Origin: Acidobacteriaceae bacterium
GTDB lineage: Bacteria > Acidobacteriota > Terriglobia > Bryobacterales > Bryobacteraceae
Length of the DNA: 34,657 nucleotides
Assembly: GCA_903970405.1 (NCBI GenBank)
Contig: CAJCIT010000094.1
Span: 1 to 34,657, forward strand
Direction of reading: 5' to 3'
Part shown: one piece after another, positions 13,877-21,958 of the stretch
Layout: each line of letters opens with the position of its first letter
Numbering within the stretch: the stretch's first letter is position 1
Notes under the pieces: generated by a model
Seen by the model: the letters and a program-made list of their open reading frames with translations, nothing else
What the model was told of the DNA's origin: nothing
Database searches by the model: none
Program-made: the position numbers and the translations under genes

Positions 13877-15173
13877 CCAACTCGCGCAGTACTTCAATTT
13901 CAAACAACTCGGCACGAACTGGCGCACGGAGGTCCTGGCCGGCGCCACCACGTTCGTGACCATGGCGTACATCATCTTCGTGAACCCGTCCATACTCGCC
14001 GAAGCCGGTCTGCCTGTGGCTGCCGTCACGGCGGCTACGTGCCTGTGCGCGGCAGTTTCGAGCATCCTGATGGGGTTGTACGCCCGCTATCCGCTTGCGC
14101 TTGCGCCCGGGATGGGCCTGAATGCTTATTTCGCATTCTCTGTCGTGAAGGGGATGGGCGTGCCGTGGCAGACCGCGCTCGGAGCAGTCTTCCTCTCAGG
14201 CGCTGCTTTTCTTCTGCTCACGGCGATCGGCCTGCGCCAGATGATCGTGCGCGCCATCCCGCGCGAGATCTTCGCCGCCGTCGCCGCCGGCATCGGACTC
14301 TTCATCTCCTTTGTCGGATTGAAGAATGCCGGGCTGATTGTCAGCTCACCGGCCACGCTGGTAGCTTTGGGGTCGCTAAAGGCCCCGCAAGCGCTGCTCG
14401 CGCTCTTCGGGTTGGTGGTGACGTTGGCATTGTATGCGCGGCGAGTACCCGCGGCGATTCTCATCGGCATATTGAGTGCCACCGCACTCGGCCTCGCCAC
14501 CGGCATCACTCACTGGAATCCCTCGTCCGCCGGGCCATCGGCGCTCGCCGAGACCGCCTTTCATCTCGACATTCCGGCGGCCCTGCGCCTGGGCGGGCTG
14601 GAAATTATCTTCGTCTTCCTGTTTGTCGATTTGTTCGACAATCTGGGAACTCTGCTTGCGGTCACGAAAGAAGCGGGGCTCGCTGGCCCAGATGGCGAAA
14701 TCCCGCGCCTTACCCGCATCTTCGTCACAGATTCCCTCTCCACTATGTTCGGCAGCTTGATGGGTACCTCAACGGTGACCGGCTATGTGGAAAGCGCCGC
14801 TGGCGTAGCGGCGGGTGGGCGCAGCGGCGTCATGGCCATTGTCACCGGATTGCTATTCCTGGCGGCCATGCCGCTGAGCGCCGTGGCCGGGTTGATCCCG
14901 AGTGGCGCCACAACACCGGCGCTGGTGCTGGTGGGCGCGCTGATGATGGCGCATGTCGTGGAGATTCATTGGAAGGACCCGGTGGCGGCCATTCCGGCGT
15001 TTCTCACTATCATCACCATCCCGCTGACCTTCAGCATCGCGACTGGCATCTCTTTCGGCTTTGTCGCGAGCGCCGTGCTTCGCATCGTCCGCGGACCGAA
15101 GCGTGAAGACTGGCTGCTGTATGTCCTCGCGCTGCTGTGCGTACTGCGCTTCGCGTACCTGGCCGGCGGCTAA
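13863..15173 (+). CDS. NCS2-family purine permease (AzgA/GhxP type, hypoxanthine/guanine/adenine)
   Basis: Polytopic inner-membrane proton-coupled nucleobase transporter, 436 residues from the ATG at 13863. A TTG 42 nt upstream would only add residues coded inside the glycosylase gene. AzgA-branch marks are NWRTEVLAGATTFVTMAYI at the N-terminus, GMGLNAYFAF, FLFVDLFDNLGTLLAV and TSTVTGYVESAAGVAAGGRS; the last is the substrate-site segment of this branch. Hydrophobic stretches fit the 12-14 segments of NCS2 proteins. It overlaps the uracil-DNA glycosylase gene by 14 nt. Its length is close to the family norm, so it looks intact. Which purine it carries is not certain. Confidence 0.92.
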   Translation: MTVPDQLAQYFNFKQLGTNWRTEVLAGATTFVTMAYIIFVNPSILAEAGLPVAAVTAATCLCAAVSSILMGLYARYPLALAPGMGLNAYFAFSVVKGMGVPWQTALGAVFLSGAAFLLLTAIGLRQMIVRAIPREIFAAVAAGIGLFISFVGLKNAGLIVSSPATLVALGSLKAPQALLALFGLVVTLALYARRVPAAILIGILSATALGLATGITHWNPSSAGPSALAETAFHLDIPAALRLGGLEIIFVFLFVDLFDNLGTLLAVTKEAGLAGPDGEIPRLTRIFVTDSLSTMFGSLMGTSTVTGYVESAAGVAAGGRSGVMAIVTGLLFLAAMPLSAVAGLIPSGATTPALVLVGALMMAHVVEIHWKDPVAAIPAFLTIITIPLTFSIATGISFGFVASAVLRIVRGPKREDWLLYVLALLCVLRFAYLAGG

Positions 15174-15209
15174 GCGCACGCAATCTACCCAACTTGCAGC
15201 CCCCGGGAA

Positions 15210-15680
15210 TTAGTAACTCGCCGGTGGAGGAGGCGGAGCCAAGGGGGGCGGAGGCGGCACGGGCGGGACGTAATAAGGCGCCCGCCCGCCGGAATCGAGC
15301 ACAACGCGGGCTTCCTCTTTGAGCAGCACCACCAGGCCAAAGACGCCCAATGCCGTTCCGAATGGAATGTTCGGCAGGTGCAGCACGGAAATGACGATCA
15401 TGAAGATGCGCGACCAGGGTTTGAGATTCACCAGGGCCCAACCGCCGATGACGGCGGGCAGTCCGATAAGAGCCACAACGATCGCGATAAAGAAGCCCAC
15501 GGCGGCCACGATCGGCGCGGCCTTGGCAGCATCGGGGTCGCTCGAGCTTCCGCTGACGATAGCCGCGATGGCAGACATACCCATCAAGATGGCGAGCGCA
15601 AAGAGAAGCGAGATGCTTCCCCACACAATGTTTAGAATCCCGACTAGCTTAATTTGATCTTTCAAGCGCCCCTCCTCCAC
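15210..15680 (-). CDS. Small membrane protein with proline-rich C-terminus, function unknown
   Basis: 156 residues, not recognised as a named family. After a short polar N-terminus (MEEGRLKDQIK) there are about four hydrophobic segments: 12-35, 54-84 (possibly two helices) and 90-120. A hydrophilic stretch and a C-terminal tail rich in proline (VPPVPPPPPLAPPPPPASY, 138-156) follow; the tail could be a flexible cytoplasmic or periplasmic linker. Genes of this type are common as small uncharacterised membrane proteins in acidobacteria. It is convergent with the purine permease, with stop codons 36 bp apart. A candidate terminator-bounded transcript on the same strand ends about 230 bp upstream of its start, so it needs its own promoter. 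Confidence 0.7.
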   Translation of the reverse strand: MEEGRLKDQIKLVGILNIVWGSISLLFALAILMGMSAIAAIVSGSSSDPDAAKAAPIVAAVGFFIAIVVALIGLPAVIGGWALVNLKPWSRIFMIVISVLHLPNIPFGTALGVFGLVVLLKEEARVVLDSGGRAPYYVPPVPPPPPLAPPPPPASY

Positions 15681-15910
15681 ATCGAAACAACCTAGTTAAA
15701 CACAAGCCGAACCACTGCCCCGGACACCAAAGTATACGCGTTTCCAGCGGCTCCTGTTTGGTCTTTCGTGGATTCGCGACGTATGATTGCCGGTTTTCGC
15801 GCACGCGACCCGCAGCCAACCGCTCGCCACTACTGAACCGCGCGCCCAAGCAAGCGGGCGACTCAAGGCTGCGGACACGCCGCTTGCGCCAATTTGAGAC
15901 TTGAAAGGGA

Positions 15911-15943
15911 AAAAAATTGGCTGATCAGCGGTCCCGATCAGCC
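15911..15943 (-). terminator. Rho-independent terminator, minus strand
   Basis: GGCTGATC and GATCAGCC form a perfect 8-bp stem with a 9-nt loop (15919-15943). On the minus strand it is followed by AATTTTTTT. No minus-strand protein gene ends here, which is why a small transcript is suspected. Confidence 0.75.
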
Positions 15944-16062
15944 TGTGAGTGTGTGTTGGAGGAGAAACGAAATGGAAACAAAGCGATGAAAGACTGCGGT
16001 AACTGCCTGATTTAGCCCGGAAGAACAGGCCTAAAGAAATCTTGATTCTCGAAGATTAAATT
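15911..16062 (-). ncRNA. Candidate small RNA of about 150 nt upstream of comEC
   Basis: A consensus-like promoter at 16069-16097 predicts a start near 16062, and a good terminator ends at about 15911, so a transcript of about 150 nt is expected on the minus strand. No reading frame of more than a few codons is evident. The RNA would contain an unpaired-looking pyrimidine run TCTCCTCCAAC about 25 nt before the terminator stem. CUCCUCC could pair with Shine-Dalgarno sequences, a common feature of regulatory RNAs. No similarity to a known RNA family was recognised. The alternative is that the plus strand here carries an RBS (GGAGGAG) and the minus-strand signals are chance. Confidence 0.4.
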
Positions 16063-16068
16063 ATCTTT

Positions 16069-16097
16069 AGTATGTGCCAGCAACGGGTGGCTGTCAA
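16069..16097 (-). promoter_or_regulatory. Sigma-70-type promoter on the minus strand
   Basis: TTGACA (16092-16097) and CATACT (16069-16074) are separated by 17 bp. The -35 box is a perfect match to consensus and the -10 has five of six with TATACT. It points away from comEC toward the terminator at 15911. Confidence 0.55.
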
Positions 16098-16166
16098 CTC
16101 AAATGCTGACAAAAGGTTTTATTTTCCTGGCGAGACGGACGGGGTCCGCAGAACCACTCATCTTGC

Positions 16167-18695
16167 ATGAAGGAAGCGCGCGGTTCTTCAGTACTTCGTG
16201 AGCCTTTGGTCTACCCGGCTCTCGCTCTTTGCGCTGGAATCATGGTCGCTCATTTCATTTATTTTCAACGGTATGAGGCGGCACTAGCAGCGTGCGTCAG
16301 CACGGCTTTGGCAGCAGCCTGCTACCTGGTCAGCCGCAATAACTTCCTTCGCCTTTTGTGTGTACTCCTCGCTGGGGCGATGGCTGGCTTGTTCTCCCAA
16401 AGCCTGCACCGCCAGGGTCCGCCGGCACAGTTGGACGCTGAAGACGCCGAAACAGTAGTCCTGACCGGCTGCGTCGTTGACCCGCCGGTCTTCTCAACGG
16501 ATCGGGAGCGGTTTCTACTGGAATTGGCACCCCATGCCCAGGCACAAGTGACGGTGAATTTGAAGGAAGGCGAGCGGCTCAATCTCGCGTACGGCGTGCG
16601 CCTTGAGGCGATAGCCAAAGTACGCGCGCCTAGAAGCTTTTTCAATCCAGGTGAGTTCAACTACCCCGAGTACCTGGCCCATCGGCACATTTATTGGACC
16701 GCTTCGGTTCACGGAGCAGAGGACCTTCATCCACTGCAAGGCCGCTGCGGCAACCGTTTTCTGGCGGCTCTCTTCGCCATCCGGACCACCGCACTGAGCC
16801 GTCTGGAGGCGCTGTTTCCCGGCGATCCGAAAACCGCCAGCCTGCTATCCTCCATCCTCCTGGGCCAGACCTTGGGGTTGGATCGCCATTGGACTGATGA
16901 CTTCCGGCTCACCGGCACCTACCATGCCCTGGTGATCTCAGGGCAACACGTCTCCGTTCTCGCGCTTTCACTTCTGTTCCTGCTGCGCGTGCTGAATCTG
17001 GGCAAAATTCCGGCGCTGAGCATCGCCGCCGCCGGCTGTTGGCTCTACGCCTTTCTCTCCGGCATGAGTTCTCCGGTGGTTCGCGCGGCCGGAGGTTTCA
17101 CGTTGCTTCTGCTGGCGTCCTATTTCTTTCGCCGAATTCGCATTCTGAATTCGCTGGCCCTGGTGGCGATGCTGTATCTGGCATTCGATCCCGATCTTCT
17201 CTTCGACCCCGGTTTCCAACTCTCATTTCTATCCGCTGCCGCTATCGCTGCCTTTGCCGTGCCCGCGATGCAGCGCACCACGCAGCCGCTAAGGCTCGCG
17301 GTGAAGCGATTCAGTGAGCACAACTACGATCTGCGCATTCAGGACGCCCGGGCTCTCGGCTGGCGGACCGAACTTCGCCTTCTAGCCACCACGATTAGGC
17401 TTTGGACTCATCTGGAAGACTCGTTCATCGAACGCGCTATCGCCGTCGGCGTCCGAATGTCGGTCTTCGTTGCCGAAGGCATCCTGCTGTCCGCTTGTAT
17501 TCAGTTCGCGCTGGCGCTGCCCATGGCGGCCTACTTCCACCGGCTCTCCGTCACCGCGATAACGGCCAACGTAGTCGTAGTTCCCCTGCTTTGCGCCGTG
17601 GTCCCGTGCGGATTCGCCGCCATCGTCACGGGCTGGTTGCCGTTGGGCTGGCTGACCCGGGAACTGCTCGCATTGGCACAGGCCATCGCGACCTGGCACG
17701 TTCAATTTGAACCCGGCTGGCGCATCACCGGCCTGCCGCTGGCCCTAAGCTTCAGCTTTGGCGGTTCGCTAGTCCTACTGGCGATCCTGATTCGTTGGAG
17801 GAACCGCTCGGCTGGACTCGCTTTCGCCGCAGCCTTCGCTCTCTTCGCAACCGTGTACCTTCAGCCATGGCCGGCGCTCACCCGTCCGGGCTGGCTTGAG
17901 GTTTCCGGCCTCGACGTCAGCCAAGGCGACAGCCTGCTGGTGGTGTTCCCGCGCGGTACAACCATGCTGGTGGACGCCGGCGGCTTCCCCGGCATGGAGC
18001 GGATGGCCCGTAAGCCGCAGGTGGATATTGGTGAAGATGTTGTTTCGCCGTACCTGTGGTGGCGCCGTGTCCAGCGGCTGGACTATGTGGTTCTGACTCA
18101 CGGCCACTCCGATCACATGGGCGGCCTTCCGTCGATTCTCGATAACTTTCGGCCCCGCGAATTATGGACCGGTCCGCAGCCGGATTCCGCTGCCTGGCGA
18201 ACTGTACTGGAACACGCCGCCCGCGACCGTACCGCCGTGCGCTTCTTTCGCCGGCAAGCTGCCCCTTTCTCATTCGACGGCGCCTCGGTTCGGATTCTCG
18301 CGCCCTCCGGAGATTACCTCCCGCAAGAAACGGCGAAGAATGACGATTCGCTGGTCCTTGAGATTGCCTATGGAAAGCGCACGGTTCTGCTCACAGGCGA
18401 CGCGGAGAAACCCACCGAGTGGGACATGTTAAGCAATTCCTTGTTGCATCCGGTTACCTTCCTGAAGGTGGGTCACCATGGGAGCAAGACCTCCTCGTCG
18501 GAAGAATTCCTCAGCGCGGTGCAACCCGAGTTCGCGCTGATTTCGGCCGGCTACAAGAATCAGTTCCACCATCCTCACCCATCGGTGATTGAGCGGCTGG
18601 CCGAACACCACGCCGCCGTGTTTCGGACCGATGAGCGCGGCTTAGTTACCTTCCGCACCGACGGGCAAAAAGTAGAGCTCACAACGTACCGGTGA
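16167..18695 (+). CDS. comEC: ComEC/Rec2-family DNA uptake channel protein
   Basis: Polytopic membrane protein that forms the inner-membrane channel for single-stranded DNA in natural transformation; 842 residues, a full-length three-part architecture. Residues about 10-60 hold two or three N-terminal helices, followed by a DUF4131/OB-type domain (about 85-190). The competence domain of many helices spans about 215-575 and contains GTYHALVISGQHVSVLAL and LSGMSSPVVRAAG, typical for the family. The C-terminal metallo-beta-lactamase domain starts at about 575 with LDVSQGDSLLV (D583) and has the full metal motif LTHGHSDHMGG (H645, H647, D649, H650), then GDAEKPTEWDML and VGHHGSKTSSS. Nothing is missing. 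It is monocistronic here; its stop codon lies 17 bp from the convergent ROK kinase stop. Competence of the organism is not shown by one gene. Confidence 0.93.
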   Translation: MKEARGSSVLREPLVYPALALCAGIMVAHFIYFQRYEAALAACVSTALAAACYLVSRNNFLRLLCVLLAGAMAGLFSQSLHRQGPPAQLDAEDAETVVLTGCVVDPPVFSTDRERFLLELAPHAQAQVTVNLKEGERLNLAYGVRLEAIAKVRAPRSFFNPGEFNYPEYLAHRHIYWTASVHGAEDLHPLQGRCGNRFLAALFAIRTTALSRLEALFPGDPKTASLLSSILLGQTLGLDRHWTDDFRLTGTYHALVISGQHVSVLALSLLFLLRVLNLGKIPALSIAAAGCWLYAFLSGMSSPVVRAAGGFTLLLLASYFFRRIRILNSLALVAMLYLAFDPDLLFDPGFQLSFLSAAAIAAFAVPAMQRTTQPLRLAVKRFSEHNYDLRIQDARALGWRTELRLLATTIRLWTHLEDSFIERAIAVGVRMSVFVAEGILLSACIQFALALPMAAYFHRLSVTAITANVVVVPLLCAVVPCGFAAIVTGWLPLGWLTRELLALAQAIATWHVQFEPGWRITGLPLALSFSFGGSLVLLAILIRWRNRSAGLAFAAAFALFATVYLQPWPALTRPGWLEVSGLDVSQGDSLLVVFPRGTTMLVDAGGFPGMERMARKPQVDIGEDVVSPYLWWRRVQRLDYVVLTHGHSDHMGGLPSILDNFRPRELWTGPQPDSAAWRTVLEHAARDRTAVRFFRRQAAPFSFDGASVRILAPSGDYLPQETAKNDDSLVLEIAYGKRTVLLTGDAEKPTEWDMLSNSLLHPVTFLKVGHHGSKTSSSEEFLSAVQPEFALISAGYKNQFHHPHPSVIERLAEHHAAVFRTDERGLVTFRTDGQKVELTTYR

Positions 18696-18712
18696 CAGCG
18701 CGAAACGCGAAG

Positions 18713-19732
18713 CTACATCAATCCGCCCTGACGCCCCACCACCAGCGCTTCAATCGCCGCGCCGCGCGCTCCGGCCGTATCCCCATTCGGCATGATGTGA
18801 ATCGGGATATCGGCCTGCTCTACGCGCTGGGCCGGCATGCCGTTGTGGATCTCTTCCACAAACCACTTCTGGAACTCGGGCTTCGTCTCAATCGCTCCGC
18901 CGCCCACAATCAGGGCATCCGGATCGAAAGTATTCACCATTTCATCGAAGAACAGTCCCAGTGCATGCGCCTGCACCCGGAAGATGTCCTTACACATCGG
19001 GTCGCCATCCTCGGCCAGCCCGCGGACCAGTTTGGCCGCCTTCCGCAAATCGCCCAGTTTGGCGAGCTGATGATCCGGATACATGCTGAGGAAATACGGC
19101 AGGAGGTTCTTCTCAATCGCAGTCAGTGAGCAGAGCGATTCCAGGTCGCCGGTGCGCCCGCAGTTGCACTCCGGATGGAGTCCTTCAATCCCGCGAATGC
19201 TCTGATAGGGAATCAGGACGTGGCCGCCCTCGCCGCCGAACCCCTTGCGGCCCTTGATAACAAGGCCTTCGGTGATGATCCCGCCGCCCAGGCCGGTCCC
19301 GACAATTGCCGAGACAGACGTCGCCGGACTCTTCGCCCCGAACAGAACGAAGTGCCCCCACAGTGCGCCGGCGTTGCCGTCGTTCAGATAGGTGACCGGC
19401 TTCCCGAGTTTGCGCGCCAGGTTGTCGCGAATATCGAAGCCGGCCCAATCCGGATGGACAAAATTCGTCGAACCTTTCGCGCTGAACACACCGGTTGAGC
19501 TGGCCGGACCCGGCGTATCCAGCCCAACCACGGTGATGTCATCGAGGGTTCCGCCGATCGTTTTCACGGCGATTTCGAGTCCTTCGGCAATCTGTTGGAG
19601 ACAGATATCGGGGCCCTCGCGCGCCCGGGCGGGATGCTCAAACAGTTCTTCGATCAGGAACTTCTCTTCACCGGTAAGAAATGTGAAGTTAATGGCGGTA
19701 CCGCCAAGATCGACGCCAGCGACGAGTTGCAG
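18713..19732 (-). CDS. ROK-family sugar kinase (glucokinase-like) with probable CTG start
   Basis: Predicted cytosolic ATP-dependent kinase of glucose or a related sugar. The ROK fold begins at VAGVDLGGTAINFTF, which lies upstream of the first standard start codon (a GTG at 19567 that would cut off the phosphate-binding loop). Between the in-frame TAA at 19754-19756 and this motif there is no ATG, GTG or TTG. A CTG at 19732 has GAGG 8 nt upstream and gives 339 residues, so it is chosen. Motifs: DLGGT (8-12), LNDGNAGALWG (Asp118 catalytic), GTGLGGG (145-151), EGGH (168-171) and the cysteine segment HPECNCGRTGDLE (186-198). In ROK proteins the last position is normally Cys (CGNRGCLE); here it is Asp, so zinc binding may be altered. 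GGGAIETKPEF closes the fold. Confidence 0.82.
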   Translation of the reverse strand: MQLVAGVDLGGTAINFTFLTGEEKFLIEELFEHPARAREGPDICLQQIAEGLEIAVKTIGGTLDDITVVGLDTPGPASSTGVFSAKGSTNFVHPDWAGFDIRDNLARKLGKPVTYLNDGNAGALWGHFVLFGAKSPATSVSAIVGTGLGGGIITEGLVIKGRKGFGGEGGHVLIPYQSIRGIEGLHPECNCGRTGDLESLCSLTAIEKNLLPYFLSMYPDHQLAKLGDLRKAAKLVRGLAEDGDPMCKDIFRVQAHALGLFFDEMVNTFDPDALIVGGGAIETKPEFQKWFVEEIHNGMPAQRVEQADIPIHIMPNGDTAGARGAAIEALVVGRQGGLM

Positions 19733-20163
19733 ACCAGTTACCTCGCGAGGAATTTATCGGCTGCCCGAATCCATCAGATTATCAGGCGAGATGATCGAGG
19801 CTCCACAGGGCGTGGGTGAACCTTGACCAAGCGCGCCCACGCCCCTCCGAGCCGCGCAGTATACGACACGCTCCCCCCTCGTCGAAACGGACGAGCGGAT
19901 CTCCCGCATCCAACGGCCTCGGCTTCCCACCCGCTGCACCGCCTGCGGCCAATCGGTCCTGGTCCGGGGCGAGTACATTCCCTCCAGAAAGCCCCGCCCG
20001 CGCCTGTTGAGCAAGCGGGTAAGCGGCGGCGCCTCCCTACCGCGGTTGCTTCCCGACGGTCGCGGCTCGATCAGGGCTCAGTTCCCAGACCACGCCGGCT
20101 AGAGAGTAAAGATAATGTGTAAACATCGGCGTTGCTTGCGAGTCTAGAAGGGTAGGACAACAA
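19733..20163. other. Divergent intergenic region, 431 bp
   Basis: Lies between the ROK kinase and the VWFA-related protein, which are transcribed in opposite directions. No convincing gene was found: several GC-rich frames are open, but none has a ribosome-binding site, and one long frame without any start codon was discarded. A copy of the GC-rich REP-like repeat is at 20041-20069. An in-frame ATG-to-TAA stub of six codons lies upstream of the kinase at 19754-19774. A possible -10 (GATAAT) for the VWFA gene lies at about 20111, without a clear -35. Confidence 0.6.
20041..20069 (+). repeat. Single copy of the GACGGTCGCGGCTC-type REP-like repeat
   Basis: CGGTTGCTTCCCGACGGTCG plus CGGCTCG matches the right arm of the palindromic pair at 23524-23555 with only a few differences. 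This single-arm form suggests a dispersed family. Confidence 0.65.
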
Positions 20164-21888
20164 ATGAAACTCTCCCGCGCCGCGGGTCTCGCGTGCCTGC
20201 TCTCCCTCTCGATTTGCCTCCAGTCGCAAACGCCGCCCGGTTCCCAGCCTGAAGCGGCCACCCAGACTTCAGCTTCGCCCGTTCTCAAGGTCACTACCCG
20301 ATTGGTCCAGGTGAATGTCCTGGTGCATGACCACCACGGCCAGCCGATCGGCGATCTCTCAAAAGACGACTTTACCGTCACGGATCAAGGCAAGCCGCAG
20401 CGGATCTCCATCTTCTCGGTTGAAGCGGCGGCAGCCGTCCCCAAGACCGGGACTCAACCCACCGTCATTCCAAGCAACCAGTTTTCAAACCGCTTTAGCC
20501 AGCGCGACGACATGCCCACCTCGGCAACCGTCATCTTGCTGGATTTCACTAATACGAAATTTACGGATCAGGTCTACGCGAAACAGCAGGTGGTCAAATT
20601 TCTGGCGCAAATCCAGCCCGAAGACCGCGTCGCCCTTTACCAGCTCACCAGCTCGGGCTTCCGCGTGATTCATGACTTCACGAACAATCCCTCGGCGTTG
20701 CTCGCCTCGATCGCCCAAGCCATGCCCGGGATCGACCTCCGCATGCTTGGATCGGAGTTCGACCCGGCAAATACCGGCACGGACGCTCTGGACAACAGCA
20801 TCGATTACGCGAACCAGCGCTACGCGAACTTTCAGATCCGCAACCGGGTCATCGATACCTGCCTCAGCCTGAAAGTTCTTGCCGATCACCTGGCGGGCCT
20901 GCCAGGCCGCAAGAGTCTGGTCTGGGTCTCCGGCGGATTCCCGATGTTCATCGGCTATGGCGATCCCGAGGCGCAGATCAACATGGCGAAACTGGCGCCG
21001 AATGTCGACCAGGAAATCCTCACCGATTACGTTGAGGACGCGTCACGCGCCCTGAATAACGCCAGCGTCGCCGTCTACCCCGTGGATGCGCGCGGGTTGC
21101 TGGGCCTCCCCATGGCTGACGCCAGTAAGAACGTCAAAATCGTGCATGGCAGGCTGCCATCGTCGATGACGCACGTCGACAATTCCCATACGGACACGAT
21201 GCAGTATGTGGCCGACTTGACCGGCGGCAAGGCCTTTTACAACTCCAATGACATCAAGGGCGCCATCCGGAAGGCGATTGACGATTCCGCCGTCACCTAT
21301 ACGCTTGGCTTCTACACTTCGGAAGAGAATTGGGACGACCGGTACCACAAGATCAAGGTCAAGGTAAAACGCTCCGGCGCCGAAGTGCGGGCGAAGAAAG
21401 GCTACTTCGCCGAGCGGCAGCAGAACCTCACTGACCGGGACCTCACCCTGCGCATTCGTGACGCCATCTGGAGTCCGTTGGACGCCGCTGGAGTGGGCCT
21501 CCTTGCCTCCATTGTTCCCAGTCCAACCGTGCCATCGGCCAGCCGCATTTTGCTCAAGGTATCTTCTTCTGACATTTCTTTCGTTCAGGACCAGGGCGTG
21601 TACAAGGCGAATGTGGATGTGCTGTTTGCCACCATCAACAAGCGCGGCGGCGTCCGGCCGCCCGACCAGCGCTCCACGCTGAACCTGCAACTGAAGCCCG
21701 ACACCTACACGCGCGTAATGAGCGAGGGACTCTCCGCGGGGCGCGACGTCGGTGTAAGCCCCGAAACCGAGAGCATCAAGGTGATTGTGCTGGACCGGGG
21801 CACCGGACAGTTGGGCTCGGTGACGATTCCGGTAACCAAGAAAGATGTGAGCAGCAAGACGCTGGCTGCGGCGGGAACCGGGCTGTAA
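20164..21888 (+). CDS. VWFA-related secreted protein (acidobacterial family)
   Basis: 574 residues with a typical signal peptide (MKLSRAAGLACLLSLSICLQ, cleaved near 22-24), so it is exported. Residues about 38-85 are an N-terminal strand region (VTTRLVQVNVLVHDHHGQPI, then DLSKDDFTVTDQGKPQ). This region starts the protein family called VWFA-related acidobacterial domain, which is abundant in this phylum and rare outside it. The metal-site strand is LLDFTNTKF (D127, T129, T131), a DxTxT variant of the DxSxS MIDAS. The A-domain runs to about 395, containing GRKSLVWVSGGFP and SAVTYTLGFY. A beta-rich C-terminal domain of unknown role follows. The ATG is 4 nt after a GGACAA. The function in this family is not known; surface adhesion or protein interaction is likely. 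Confidence 0.9.
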   Translation: MKLSRAAGLACLLSLSICLQSQTPPGSQPEAATQTSASPVLKVTTRLVQVNVLVHDHHGQPIGDLSKDDFTVTDQGKPQRISIFSVEAAAAVPKTGTQPTVIPSNQFSNRFSQRDDMPTSATVILLDFTNTKFTDQVYAKQQVVKFLAQIQPEDRVALYQLTSSGFRVIHDFTNNPSALLASIAQAMPGIDLRMLGSEFDPANTGTDALDNSIDYANQRYANFQIRNRVIDTCLSLKVLADHLAGLPGRKSLVWVSGGFPMFIGYGDPEAQINMAKLAPNVDQEILTDYVEDASRALNNASVAVYPVDARGLLGLPMADASKNVKIVHGRLPSSMTHVDNSHTDTMQYVADLTGGKAFYNSNDIKGAIRKAIDDSAVTYTLGFYTSEENWDDRYHKIKVKVKRSGAEVRAKKGYFAERQQNLTDRDLTLRIRDAIWSPLDAAGVGLLASIVPSPTVPSASRILLKVSSSDISFVQDQGVYKANVDVLFATINKRGGVRPPDQRSTLNLQLKPDTYTRVMSEGLSAGRDVGVSPETESIKVIVLDRGTGQLGSVTIPVTKKDVSSKTLAAAGTGL

Positions 21889-21958
21889 GAGGATTCGGAG
21901 ACGGCGCTACCTCACCGCGTTCCGTCCTTTGCTACACTTCGGCCAGTCCGGCCAGCGA

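Larger units (their letters stand above)
15681..16166. other. Intergenic region, 486 bp, with a candidate sRNA and no clear protein gene
   Basis: No protein gene of useful length was found. The part near the membrane-protein gene is GC-rich and featureless. At 15911-16097 there is a minus-strand promoter, a T-tract terminator and a possible small RNA (separate entries). On the plus strand GGAGGAG at 15959-15965 is followed by ATG and a 5-codon frame (METKR) that overlaps a 9-codon frame (MKDCGNCLI). These could be a leader or the stump of a lost gene. Confidence 0.5.

Noticed and set aside
13106..14065. A 319-codon minus-strand frame opposite the uracil-DNA glycosylase
   Set aside because: Antisense to a gene with all family motifs; no domain recognised in the frame.
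14039..15106. A 355-codon plus-strand frame within the purine permease
   Set aside because: Arg/His-rich, low-complexity frame overlapping a clear NCS2 permease in another frame. No start signal or domain.
19566..19567. GTG at 19567 as the ROK kinase start
   Set aside because: It would remove DLGGT and the whole first lobe, while in-frame homologous sequence continues 55 codons upstream.
19823..20122. GC-rich open frames in the kinase-VWFA gap, one with CTACGQS-like cysteines
   Set aside because: No start codon or ribosome-binding site in the most interesting frame, and all frames run through a REP-like repeat. Treated as non-coding.
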